Shown in pieces: positions 7,460-14,997 of a stretch of DNA of 20,587 nucleotides. The notes beneath the pieces were generated by a model. The model worked only from the letters and a program-made list of their open reading frames with translations. It had not been told where the DNA came from and searched no databases. Where the stretch lies: assembly GCA_023396215.1 (NCBI GenBank), contig JAEWWW010000045.1, forward strand, positions 1 through 20,587, written 5' to 3'. The number at the start of each line of letters is the position of its first letter. The stretch's first letter is position 1. The stretch is from Bacillota bacterium (GTDB lineage: Bacteria > Bacillota > Clostridia > Oscillospirales > Ruminococcaceae). The position numbers were made by a program, and so were the translations under genes.

Positions 7460-8830
7460 TTATTTTAGCATCATTCGGGCGCATTTATACACATCGCCGC
7501 AGCCCAATGTGATAACCAAATCCCCCGGCCGGGCGTTTTGCATCACATAATCGGCCATCTCCCCAAAGCCGTCGTACCACACGCTGCCGGGTATCTTTTC
7601 GGCCAGATCTTTGGTGTAGATGTTGTAGGTGTTCACCTCGCGGGAGCCCATAATCTCAGACATCACCACACGGTCGGCAATCGAAAGCGCACGGGCAAAA
7701 TCATCCAGCAGCATGGCGGTGCGCGAGTAGGTAAAGGGCTGAAACACCGCCCACACCTGCCCAAAGCCCATCTCTTTGGCGGCGGTGAGGGTGGCCTCCA
7801 GCTCGGCGGGGTGGTGGGCATAGTCGTCGGCGATGGTAACCCCCCGGCGCTCGCCCAGTATCTCGAACCTGCGGCCCGCGCCGCCAAAGAGAGCGGCGTG
7901 CTGCGCCACCAGCAGGGGGTCGGCCCCCACCGTGATGGCGGCAGCGGCGGCGGCCACGGCGTTGTACACATTGTGGCGGCCGGGTATCTTCAGCTCCACG
8001 CCGGTCAGCTTGCGGCCCCTGTGCATCAGGTCAAAGGAGCAGCGCACCCCGGTGTGCTGCACAATGTTGGCGGCATAGTAATCGTTGGCTTCTGCAAGGC
8101 CAAAGGTGATAACCTCTTTCTCCCGCTCCAGCCCCTGCACCGCCTGCATGGCGTTTGGGTCGTCGCCGTTTACAATCAGGGTGCGGCTGGTGAGCTGGGC
8201 AAACCGCCTGAAGGATTTTATCACATTCTCCAGCGTGCCGAAGTAATCCAGATGGTCGGCGTCCACATTCAGGATGACCGACACATCGGGGTGAAGCTGT
8301 AAAAAGGTATCCACAAACTCACAGGCCTCGCAAACCATGATGTCGGTTTTGCCCAGCCTGCCATAGCCGCCGATGACCGGCAGCTTGCCGCCGATGACGG
8401 CGGTGGGGTCGAGCCCCGCGCCCAGCAAAATCTGGGTCAGCAGGGCGCTGGTGGTGGTTTTGCCGTGGGTGCCGGATACACAGACGCAGTCGCCATACCA
8501 CGAGGTCACAACCCCCAGCAGGCGGGAGCGCTCCCACACCGGCTTGCCCGAAGCCTTGGCGGCCAGCAGCTCGGGGTTATCGGCCATAATGGCGGCGGTA
8601 TGCACAATCATATCCGCCCCGGCGATGTTTTCAGCCCGCTGGCCCATAGCCACCGGGATACCCAGCTTGCGCACCAATGTAAGTATGTCACTTTCGTTGT
8701 TATCCGACCCTGTGATATAATAGCCTTGGGCATGCAAAATCTCTACCAGAGGAAACATACCGGAGCCGCCGATACCGATAAAATGGATGTGCTTTATCCC
8801 CTGTGGAATGCTGTCACCGTTTGTTTTCAT
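7460..8830 (-). CDS. murC: MurC, UDP-N-acetylmuramate--L-alanine ligase
   Basis: ATP-dependent Mur ligase that adds L-Ala to UDP-MurNAc, the first step of the peptidoglycan stem peptide, in the cytoplasm. I choose the ATG at 8830 (456 aa), which has GGAG nine bases upstream and matches the usual family length; the frame stays open 45 codons further but without homology. The N-terminal UDP-binding domain begins HFIGIGGSGM (GIGGSGM at 19-25). The ATP P-loop is GTHGKTTTS (120-128), NVDADHLDYF at 188-197 is the Mur central-domain motif, and DDYAHHPAE in the C-terminal third is the MurC-typical motif. It is a monocistronic unit with its own terminator at 7372-7418. Read next to glmS, the region supplies peptidoglycan precursors, although the two genes are separately transcribed. 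Confidence 0.96.
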   Translation of the reverse strand: MKTNGDSIPQGIKHIHFIGIGGSGMFPLVEILHAQGYYITGSDNNESDILTLVRKLGIPVAMGQRAENIAGADMIVHTAAIMADNPELLAAKASGKPVWERSRLLGVVTSWYGDCVCVSGTHGKTTTSALLTQILLGAGLDPTAVIGGKLPVIGGYGRLGKTDIMVCEACEFVDTFLQLHPDVSVILNVDADHLDYFGTLENVIKSFRRFAQLTSRTLIVNGDDPNAMQAVQGLEREKEVITFGLAEANDYYAANIVQHTGVRCSFDLMHRGRKLTGVELKIPGRHNVYNAVAAAAAAITVGADPLLVAQHAALFGGAGRRFEILGERRGVTIADDYAHHPAELEATLTAAKEMGFGQVWAVFQPFTYSRTAMLLDDFARALSIADRVVMSEIMGSREVNTYNIYTKDLAEKIPGSVWYDGFGEMADYVMQNARPGDLVITLGCGDVYKCARMMLK

Positions 8831-8882
8831 GCAGGTCATCTCCATATAGTAATTACGCTGTGCGTCGTTTCGTTCATCAACT

Positions 8883-8911
8883 ATTATATTGCCTTTGGCA
8901 GGTAAAATAAA
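8883..8911 (-). promoter_or_regulatory. Predicted murC promoter
   Basis: On the minus strand a perfect TATAAT (8883-8888) has TTTATT (8906-8911) 17 bp upstream; the -35 is weak. A small TGCC-AAA-GGCA dyad lies in the spacer. The start would be about 45 bases upstream of the chosen murC ATG, which supports that shorter start. Confidence 0.5.
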
Positions 8912-9048
8912 CACCTTTGCAAAATTATGACACAAAACCGCCCCGCAAGCCACCGGAACCGACATAAATTTTCCAAACGGCCTGCGCGGCGCTGAATAAT
9001 GATATCAACCCGGTCTAATACTATCTTAGACAAAAGGAGGGGTTGCAG

Positions 9049-9339
9049 ATGACTATTACCGATATTAGAATCAGAAGAACCTATCAGGATACCCGGCTTC
9101 GCGCGCTGGTTTCGGTTACGGTAGACCACGACCTTGCAGTGCACGACATAAAGGTAATCGAAGGGCCGGAGCGGCTTTTTGTCGCCATGCCCAGCCGCAA
9201 GGATGAAAACGGAACCTTTAGAGATATCGCGCATCCCATCACCCTCGAGGCCCGCAAAACGTTGGAAAACGCCATACTTGAGGCCTACCAGCAGCATATT
9301 GAAAGCATGGAGCAGCAGGCCGCCCAGGGGGAAGAATAA
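9049..9339 (+). CDS. spoVG: SpoVG, RNA/DNA-binding regulatory protein
   Basis: Small (96 aa) regulator of the SpoVG family, first known from Bacillus sporulation and since shown to bind nucleic acids and act as a global regulator, including in non-sporulating Firmicutes. The whole protein fits the family: MTITDIRIRR at the start, RALVSVTVDHDLAVHDIKVIEG, then the highly conserved FVAMPSRKDENGTFRDIAHPI at about residues 44-64, and a charged C-terminal helix. The ATG is eight bases after AAGGAGG (9034-9040); an in-frame TTG at 9043 is too close to that SD. No clear sigma-H or sigma-A promoter is visible upstream. Its presence does not by itself prove sporulation. Confidence 0.96.
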   Translation: MTITDIRIRRTYQDTRLRALVSVTVDHDLAVHDIKVIEGPERLFVAMPSRKDENGTFRDIAHPITLEARKTLENAILEAYQQHIESMEQQAAQGEE

Positions 9340-9416
9340 CCCGCGGGGCGCCGCTGCGTACCTAAAACCCTTTGCTATCCTTACACACACCCTGAACGAC
9401 CCGGACGGTGAAGCAG

Positions 9417-10733
9417 ATGACAGAACAGCAGAACACAGCCTGCCCGGCCCAGCCGGAGGATACCCGGCCGGAGTTACCGGGCACTGCCCAATCGGCGCTG
9501 ACGGGTGATACCCGGTCGGCGTTGCCGTGCGTTGTCCAGTCGCCATACGTTGCCCAGTCGGCGCTGCCGGGTGATACCCGGTCGGCGCTACCGAGCTTTG
9601 TAGCCGAGATAATCGCCCGGCTTGAGGCGCAGGGGCATGAGGCCTATGCCGTGGGCGGCTGTGTGCGCGACCTGCTGCTGGGGCGGCAGACCTCCGACTA
9701 TGACATCGCCACTTCGGCTCTCTGGCCGCAGGTGGAGGCCATCTTTGAAAAGACGCTGCCCACCGGCAGCCGCTTTGGCAGCGGCACGGTCCTATTGGCG
9801 GGGGGGAGCGCTCAGGTCACTACATATCGCACCGAGCAGGGCTACAGCGACCGGCGCAGGCCCGAGCGGGTGGAGCCCACCCACAGCCTGCGGCAGGATT
9901 TGCTGCGCCGCGACTTCACCATCAACACCCTTTGCTGGCACCCCGCACAGGGAGTGCTGGATTTACTCGACGGCTGCGCCGATTTGCGGCGCGGCCTTAT
10001 CCGTTGTGTGGGCAACCCGCGGCAGCGCTTTGGCGAGGACGCCCTGCGCATTCTGCGGGCTTTCCGCTTTAGCTGCCAGTTGGGCTTTGCCATCGAGCCC
10101 CAGACCCTCGCCGCCGCCCTCAGCCTTGCGGATACACTCTCCTTTGTCAGCGCCGAGCGGGTCACACAGGAACTGGATAAAATCCTGCTCTCGCCCCAGC
10201 CCTCGCTGGCAGCGCCCCTGCTTGCGGCGCTGCGGGGGCAGCCGCTGCCGGGGGATATCGCCCTGCTGGACCGCTGCCCGCCCTCGCTGGCGGCCCGCTA
10301 TGCCGCCCTGCTGCGGCTTGCAGGCGGTCAGCCCGGCATCCTCGCCCACAGGCTCAGGCTGCCCGCCCGCCTGCTGGGGGATATCACCGCCCTCGCCCGC
10401 CTGCTGGAGCAGCCACCCGCAAGCGACCCACCCGCCATCAAGGAGCAGCTTCGCAGGGTGGGGCCGCCGCTTTTTTTCCTCTGCCTTGATACCTATGCCG
10501 CCCTCACCGGGGGCGATACCACCCGGACAAAGGCCGCCGCAGAGGGCATCCTGCAAAGGGGAGAGCCTTATGCCATCGCCCATCTGGCGGTTGGTGGCAG
10601 CGATCTGACGGCGCTGGGGCTTGCCGGCCCCGCGGTGGGCGCGGCGCTGGAGCGGCTGCTGGCGCTGGTAATCGCCGACCCCCGGCAAAACCGGCGCGAA
10701 ACACTGCTGGAAATGGCGCAAGAGCTGAAATGA
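9417..10733 (+). CDS. cca: CCA tRNA nucleotidyltransferase with repeat-rich N-terminal extension
   Basis: Class II CCA-adding (or poly(A)-polymerase-like) nucleotidyltransferase that completes tRNA 3' ends. From the ATG at 9417 it is 438 aa. The catalytic head starts near residue 61. AVGGCVRDLLLG is the nucleotide-binding loop, SDYDIAT holds the two metal-binding Asp, RRDFTINTL follows at about 164-172, then EDALRILRAFRF. The C-terminal helical body is poorly conserved. The first 60 residues are unlike the family: they consist of decaying repeats around AQSAL-x-GDTRSALP, encoded by a DNA repeat at 9486-9599. The start is uncertain (ATG 9417 or GTG 9408) since neither has a good SD, and an unrecognised internal start is possible. 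It follows spoVG by 77 bp and may be co-transcribed; a terminator lies at 10781-10824. Confidence 0.93.
   Translation: MTEQQNTACPAQPEDTRPELPGTAQSALTGDTRSALPCVVQSPYVAQSALPGDTRSALPSFVAEIIARLEAQGHEAYAVGGCVRDLLLGRQTSDYDIATSALWPQVEAIFEKTLPTGSRFGSGTVLLAGGSAQVTTYRTEQGYSDRRRPERVEPTHSLRQDLLRRDFTINTLCWHPAQGVLDLLDGCADLRRGLIRCVGNPRQRFGEDALRILRAFRFSCQLGFAIEPQTLAAALSLADTLSFVSAERVTQELDKILLSPQPSLAAPLLAALRGQPLPGDIALLDRCPPSLAARYAALLRLAGGQPGILAHRLRLPARLLGDITALARLLEQPPASDPPAIKEQLRRVGPPLFFLCLDTYAALTGGDTTRTKAAAEGILQRGEPYAIAHLAVGGSDLTALGLAGPAVGAALERLLALVIADPRQNRRETLLEMAQELK
9486..9599 (+). repeat. In-frame 48-bp repeat pair inside the 5' end of cca
   Basis: The 48-bp segments starting at 9486 and at 9552 match at about 42 of 48 positions and are offset by 66 bp (22 codons), preserving the frame. 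Each contains an inverted repeat, CGGGT-GAT-ACCCG. A shorter degenerate copy precedes them around 9448, and a fragment (GTCCAGTCG) lies between. The encoded peptides are AQSALTGDTRSALP and AQSALPGDTRSALP. Confidence 0.8.
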
Positions 10734-10780
10734 ACCGGCGGGGGAGAGCCCCCCGCCCCAAATAAGTCCCCACTTATAAG

Positions 10781-10824
10781 AAAAGCCGCCCCGCTGATTG
10801 TTCAGGTCAGCGGGGCGGCTTTTT
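10781..10824. terminator. Bidirectional terminator between cca and the betaine transporter operon
   Basis: AAAAGCCGCCCCGCTGA (10781-10797) pairs perfectly with 10807-10823 around a 9-nt loop. The stem is about 17 bp, flanked by A-rich and T-rich ends, and stands between convergent genes. Confidence 0.92.
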
Positions 10825-10876
10825 ATCAGATGATATATCCGAGGCTTGCCTCCGGGTTTCTGCCTGTAACAGGCAG

Positions 10877-12052
10877 CTACATCAGCGAAGAGAGAACGCT
10901 TGCCTTTGTTACGATGCCCAGCAGCCGCCGTTCATCGTCCACAACCGCCAATGGGTAAGGCGATTCGGCCGCCACCGGCATAATATCCTCCACCGAAACA
11001 TCAACAGTCGTAGTCGGGACATCCCTTACCATCATCTCAGAAAGGTTCAGGTTTTCCCGCTTGGCCTGTACGGCGTCCAAAAGCGTCAGTATTCCTTTCA
11101 GCTTCATCTGGCCGTCGACGACATAAACCGAGGAGATTGCGTTTTTGCGCATCACGCGCAACGCATGGTCAATGCCATCGCTGGTTTTAATCAGGCTGGC
11201 AGGCGTCATCATGATGTTCCGCACCGATAAGACCTTGGATTTATCTGCGGAATCGATGAAGCGCCGCACATAATCGTCCGCCGGGTTTGCGCTCATGCCC
11301 TCGGGGGTGTCCACCTGTATCAGGCGTCCGTCCCGCAGGATGGCGACCATATCGCCAAGCTGGAAGGCTTCGTCAATGTCATGGGTAATAAAGATGACGG
11401 TTTTGCCCAGCTTGCGCTGAATCGAGAGCAGCTCAAACTGCATGTCCTTGCGCACCAACGGGTCCAGCGCGGAAAACGGTTCGTCCATCAGCAGAACCTC
11501 GGGGTCGTTGGCCAGTGCCCGCGCAAGCCCGACACGCTGGCGCATACCGCCCGAAAGGTTGTCAATCATGGATTCTTCCCAGCCCTCCAGCCCCACAAGC
11601 GTGATGGCCTCTCTGGCCCGCTGCTCGCGCTCCTGACGGCTCATGCCGGAAACCTCCAGCCCGTAGGCGACGTTGCCCAGCACATTCCGATGGCTCATCA
11701 GCCCAAAGGACTGAAAGACCATCGCTACCTTGCGCCGTCTGAACTCGCGCAGCTCCTGCTTGGAGAGCTTCATCAGGTCAACGCCATCAAATACAATCGA
11801 GCCAAAGGTTGGGCGATGTAAGCGGTTAAAGCAGCGCACCATAGTGGATTTGCCCGACCCCGAAAGGCCGATAATGACAAAAATCTTGCCACGGGGTATC
11901 TGCAGGCTCACATCATACAGCGCGGTGGTCACGCCGGTCTTTTTCAATACTTCATCCTTCGCGGCGCCCTTCTGCAGCAGTTCCATCGCTTCTTCGCGGC
12001 GTATACCATATAGCTTGGATATATTTTGGGTTTCAATAATCATATCGCTCAT
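10877..12052 (-). CDS. Glycine betaine/proline ABC transporter ATP-binding protein with CBS domains
   Basis: ATPase of an OpuA/ProU-type compatible-solute importer, 391 aa. Walker A is GLSGSGKST (62-70), the Q-loop Gln is 114, the signature is LSGGMRQRVGLARAL (166-180), Walker B is VLLMDE (186-191) and the switch His is 224. The insertion near residues 17-42 before the first strand is typical of ProV/OpuAA. Two CBS domains follow (about 278-330 and 340-391); in OpuA these sense ionic strength, and in some homologues bind c-di-AMP. It starts two bases after the permease stop, with GGTGAG as SD, and is the last gene of a three-gene operon. The substrate could be glycine betaine, proline betaine, carnitine or choline; sequence alone does not decide. 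Confidence 0.94.
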   Translation of the reverse strand: MSDMIIETQNISKLYGIRREEAMELLQKGAAKDEVLKKTGVTTALYDVSLQIPRGKIFVIIGLSGSGKSTMVRCFNRLHRPTFGSIVFDGVDLMKLSKQELREFRRRKVAMVFQSFGLMSHRNVLGNVAYGLEVSGMSRQEREQRAREAITLVGLEGWEESMIDNLSGGMRQRVGLARALANDPEVLLMDEPFSALDPLVRKDMQFELLSIQRKLGKTVIFITHDIDEAFQLGDMVAILRDGRLIQVDTPEGMSANPADDYVRRFIDSADKSKVLSVRNIMMTPASLIKTSDGIDHALRVMRKNAISSVYVVDGQMKLKGILTLLDAVQAKRENLNLSEMMVRDVPTTTVDVSVEDIMPVAAESPYPLAVVDDERRLLGIVTKASVLSSLM

Positions 12053-12054
12053 GG

Positions 12055-12921
12055 TTACTCACCGCCTTTCACTTGTTTTTCTGCAAACCAGCCCTGTGTC
12101 AGACGGTCGAGAAGGATGGCGAGAATAACAACCGCACTGCCCGCAATAAACCCGCGGGATATCTCGATGCGGTTTACCGCGATGAGCACCTCGTTACCAA
12201 GCCCGCGCGCGCCAATCATCGAGCAGGTAACCACCATCGACATCGCCATCATCAGCGTTTGGTTGATGCCGGTCATAATGGTAGGAAGCGCCTGCGGCAC
12301 CTGAACCTTAAAGAGCATCTGCCCCTTTGTGGAACCAAAGGAGCGCGCCGCCTCCACCACCTCGGCGTTCACCTGCCGGATGCCGAGGCTGGTCAGGCGA
12401 ACAACCGGAACCATGGCGTAGATAACGGTTGCAATGACGGCCGAAGCCGACCCCATGCCAAAGAAGATAACCGCCGGAATGAGATAGACGAAAACCGGCA
12501 TGGTCTGCATCATGTCCAACAGCGGCCTTGCCGCCCGGTTGGCCCGGTCTGAGCCCGAGAGCAGCACGCCAATCGGCAGGCCCAGCAGCAGCGCAATGGT
12601 CACGCCGGCTAGCACAATCGAAAGGGTCAGGTTCATCAGGCCCCACAGCCGGAACATGCCGATGATGCACAGCAGGACGCTGTAAAAGATGCCGGAGCGC
12701 AGCTTCTTATGCCCCTTCCATCCCAGAAAAAACACAAGAGCCACCAGCACAAACCAAGGGATATGGTTCAGAAGCCAGTTGATAGCGCCCACAAAATTGG
12801 TGAGCCCCGCCTTGATGCCGTCAAAGAACACGGAGTTGTTGGCGGCAAAGCCGCGAACCGCCCTGTCGATGGCGTCGGTATCTAAAGTGATTGCGAAAGG
12901 AAAATCAAAAAGCCAATCCAT
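12055..12921 (-). CDS. Glycine betaine/proline ABC transporter permease
   Basis: Membrane subunit of the OpuAB/ProW family, 288 aa, with an N-terminal hydrophilic stretch followed by about six or seven membrane segments. The EAA loop that docks on the ATPase is visible: EVVEAARSFGSTKGQ then VQVPQALPTI, at about residues 200-230. MIGARGLGNEVL near the C-terminus is also typical. The ATG has an AAGGAGG SD and lies nine bases after the stop of the binding-protein gene. Unlike Lactococcus BusAB, the substrate-binding domain is not fused to the permease but encoded separately upstream. Confidence 0.94.
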   Translation of the reverse strand: MDWLFDFPFAITLDTDAIDRAVRGFAANNSVFFDGIKAGLTNFVGAINWLLNHIPWFVLVALVFFLGWKGHKKLRSGIFYSVLLCIIGMFRLWGLMNLTLSIVLAGVTIALLLGLPIGVLLSGSDRANRAARPLLDMMQTMPVFVYLIPAVIFFGMGSASAVIATVIYAMVPVVRLTSLGIRQVNAEVVEAARSFGSTKGQMLFKVQVPQALPTIMTGINQTLMMAMSMVVTCSMIGARGLGNEVLIAVNRIEISRGFIAGSAVVILAILLDRLTQGWFAEKQVKGGE

Positions 12922-12930
12922 ATTGCCTCC

Positions 12931-13926
12931 TTATCCAATCGCCGTGTACAGTTTGTCAGCCTGCTCTGCTGTCAACCAGGTTTCCACCATATCGCGGTGC
13001 TCCTTTAAGAACCATTTCGCCGCCGTTTTGTAATCCGCGCCGGTGTCCTCTATATAAGCGAGGGCCTGGCTGGTCAACGCGGAAGATGTCTGATACTTGG
13101 AGAGAAACGCCACAAATTCGGGGTCGCTCTCATAAAATTCGTTGCTGGTGCAGATGGTAACCCGCACCGAGGGGCATTCTGTTTTGCCCTCATGGAATAG
13201 CTCGGGATCATAGGGCTCATCCTCAAGAAGGACGAAATCGTATTTACCCAGCAGCCATGTGGGCTCCCAATAATAGGCTACCACCGGCTCGCCCCGGTCG
13301 TAAGCTGCTACCAACACGGCGCTGGTGGCGGCGTCGGTGCCCGGCTCAATATAATTATAGGCTGTATCCAGGCCGTAATGCAGATATTTTTTGTGAATAA
13401 TCTCGGTAATCTCCCAGCCTGCGATGCCGCCGTAGATAATCCCCTTGGAGGCGTCCTCGGGGTCTTTGAACAGCGAAGCATAGTCCTTAAGGTCCTCCAC
13501 CGTTTTCAGGTCGGGGGCCATCGGCTCGATGCCGCGCGCGGGGTCGCCTTCAATTACATAGCGCGGCACATAAAGCCCCTGCGCATTGTCGTCAAAATTG
13601 ACGCCAATCTCTTTGAGAGCGTCCGCCTCAATGTCGCTGGCGTAGCCGGAGAGGTTGTCGGTCCACACCTCCATGTGTACGTCAATCTCGCCCTTTTTCA
13701 CCGCTTCATGGGTGATGGGGGTGCTGCCGGATACCTCTGTCCACTCATAGCCGAACACAGTTTCCGCCACTGTTCCAGCCACCGCATTGTGGAACAAAAT
13801 CGAATCCCAGCCAACATCGGCAAACCGCAGGGTCTTTGCCGGCTTGGCCGGGGCGCACCCCGCAAAAGCGCTCACCAATATAATCAATGCCATAAACACA
13901 AGAGAAATCTTACTTGCTTTTCTCAT
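12931..13926 (-). CDS. Glycine betaine-type substrate-binding lipoprotein of the ABC transporter
   Basis: Extracytoplasmic binding protein of the OpuAC/ProX class, 331 aa. A basic-hydrophobic signal ends in the lipobox AFAGC with lipidated Cys24, so the mature protein is anchored on the outer face of the membrane. RFADVGWDSILFHNAVAG opens domain I, and the PVVAYYWEPTWLLGKYDFVLLED stretch holds the Trp/Tyr residues expected to form the aromatic cage around a quaternary ammonium group. Exact ligand preference cannot be read. It is the first gene of the operon (binding protein, permease, ATPase), the reverse of the usual opuA order. The promoter at 13973-14001 and SD AAGGAG eight bases before the ATG are both strong. 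Confidence 0.92.
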   Translation of the reverse strand: MRKASKISLVFMALIILVSAFAGCAPAKPAKTLRFADVGWDSILFHNAVAGTVAETVFGYEWTEVSGSTPITHEAVKKGEIDVHMEVWTDNLSGYASDIEADALKEIGVNFDDNAQGLYVPRYVIEGDPARGIEPMAPDLKTVEDLKDYASLFKDPEDASKGIIYGGIAGWEITEIIHKKYLHYGLDTAYNYIEPGTDAATSAVLVAAYDRGEPVVAYYWEPTWLLGKYDFVLLEDEPYDPELFHEGKTECPSVRVTICTSNEFYESDPEFVAFLSKYQTSSALTSQALAYIEDTGADYKTAAKWFLKEHRDMVETWLTAEQADKLYTAIG

Positions 13927-13972
13927 AAATTCATCTCCTTCTTTTTCATAACTGGCCTTAGTGACATCCCCT

Positions 13973-14001
13973 ATTATAACATTAAGTTGTCAGTTCGTCA
14001 A
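13973..14001 (-). promoter_or_regulatory. Promoter of the betaine transporter operon
   Basis: On the minus strand TTGACG (13996-14001) and a perfect TATAAT (13973-13978) are separated by exactly 17 bp. The start would be near 13966, giving a leader of about 40 nt. The -35 lies inside the inverted repeat described next. Confidence 0.85.
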
Positions 14002-14059
14002 ACTGCCAACTCCATTTTTTTACAGGTTGGCACAATCCCCCCCTTTTTTTTGGCACAAT
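13985..14059. promoter_or_regulatory. Candidate BusR operator region
   Basis: AGTTGTCAGTT (13985-13995) and AACTGCCAACT (14001-14011) form an inverted repeat with 10 of 11 matching positions and a 5-bp spacer; the spacer and adjacent base carry the transporter's -35 hexamer. Further out, TTGGCACAAT occurs twice as a direct repeat (14027-14036 and 14050-14059), sharing the core TTGGCA with the right arm. The location between busR and its presumed target suggests a multi-site operator. The assignment is by position; I did not match it to a published consensus. Confidence 0.6.
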
Positions 14060-14091
14060 AGATGCAGAGCGGCTACCCAACAAACCCCGAT

Positions 14092-14125
14092 TTGCTTTGA
14101 CCCAATCCGGTCTTTATGATAGACT
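14092..14125 (+). promoter_or_regulatory. Predicted busR promoter
   Basis: Two overlapping solutions each have 17-bp spacing: TTGCTT (14092-14097) with TATGAT (14115-14120), and TTGACC (14097-14102) with TAGACT (14120-14125). Either gives a leader of about 50 nt before the busR ATG at 14180. Confidence 0.5.
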
Positions 14126-14179
14126 AAAAGCATTGCAGCAAGCGCTTGTTTAAAATATATAAAATCATGGTGGAGCAGC

Positions 14180-14821
14180 ATGGAAAGAAACAAAAAAGCT
14201 ACTTTTCCCATTTACCGCAAAATCGCAATCAACATTGCTCAGGATATCGTGAGCGGCAAATATGTTGAAGGGCAAACCCTATCCGGGCGCACCGTCCTTT
14301 CCTCCCAGTACAGTGTTTCTCCCGAAACCATACGCAAGGCCGTCTACCTGCTCAAGGATGTGGGCATCCTCGACATCGAAAAAAACAGGGGAGTGCTGAT
14401 TCGCTCTGTCCGCGAGGCGGCTCAGTTCATCCAGCAAAGTCAGGAGATGCAGAGCGTTTCCGACGTGAAGAAAGAGCTGTTCACTTGGATGGAGCGGCAG
14501 ATCAGCGAAACCTCCGCCGCCATGGAAAAGATGCAGTTCATCATCAACGCGTCGGAGCGGTTCAAGAAATCCACCCCCTTTGTTCCCTATGAGATTGTGG
14601 TGCCCTCCAACTCCAGAGTGGTGGACAAAAGCATCAGCGACCTGAACTTTTGGCACAAGACCGGCTCCACCATCATTGCCATCGAGCGGGGGGACCGGAT
14701 TATTCTTTCCCCCGGGCCGTACTCCTCGCTGCAGATTGGGGATATCCTCTATATCGTGGGGGATGAACAGGCGCTGCGCGCCGCCATCCACTTGGTCACA
14801 GTGGCAAGCGATATCAGCTAA
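14180..14821 (+). CDS. busR: BusR-like GntR-family repressor with C-terminal RCK_C domain (c-di-AMP sensor)
   Basis: 213 aa. A GntR-type winged helix lies at about residues 10-76 (IAQDIVSGKYVEGQTLSGR, VSPETIRKAVYLLKDVGIL, KNRGVLIR), a helical coiled-coil linker at about 78-128, and an RCK_C/TrkA-C domain at about 135-208 (YEIVVPSNSRVVDKSISDL, GDRIILSPGP, LQIGDILYIVGDEQAL). This exact architecture is that of BusR of Lactococcus and Streptococcus, in which c-di-AMP bound to RCK_C increases repression of the BusA/OpuA betaine transporter. The gene is divergent from just such a transporter, which strongly supports the assignment. SD is GGTGGAG, four bases before the ATG, and a 20-bp-stem terminator follows. 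c-di-AMP binding in this lineage is inferred from the domain. Confidence 0.88.
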   Translation: MERNKKATFPIYRKIAINIAQDIVSGKYVEGQTLSGRTVLSSQYSVSPETIRKAVYLLKDVGILDIEKNRGVLIRSVREAAQFIQQSQEMQSVSDVKKELFTWMERQISETSAAMEKMQFIINASERFKKSTPFVPYEIVVPSNSRVVDKSISDLNFWHKTGSTIIAIERGDRIILSPGPYSSLQIGDILYIVGDEQALRAAIHLVTVASDIS

Positions 14822-14834
14822 GTTGAATAAAAGA

Positions 14835-14878
14835 TAAACAAAGGGCTGCGGTTCTCAGGAACCGCAGCCCTTTGTTTA
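14835..14878. terminator. Long perfect terminator between busR and rmuC
   Basis: A 20-bp perfect stem (14835-14854 with 14859-14878) is closed by a TCAG loop; the core is AAAGGGCTGCGGTTC. A- and T-rich flanks on both sides make it able to act on both convergent genes. The rest of the gap to 14997 shows nothing further. Confidence 0.92.
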
Positions 14879-14997
14879 TTGTGGGAACATTATATGTATG
14901 TATGCAAAAGGGGGAGTTACCAAAGCAAAAATATAGCCCCGCCATACCGGAATTTTAGGCTGGGCACGGGACTTCACCCCCAAAGCCCCGCCGCTTT

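Noticed and set aside
8831..8965. 45-codon N-terminal extension of MurC
   Set aside because: It runs through a predicted promoter with a perfect TATAAT; the ATG at 8830 has a good SD and family-like N-terminus.
8960..9030. Sigma-H promoter for spoVG
   Set aside because: A GAAT-like -10 is present near 8994 but no AGGA-type -35 lies 11-13 bp upstream, so I cannot support it.
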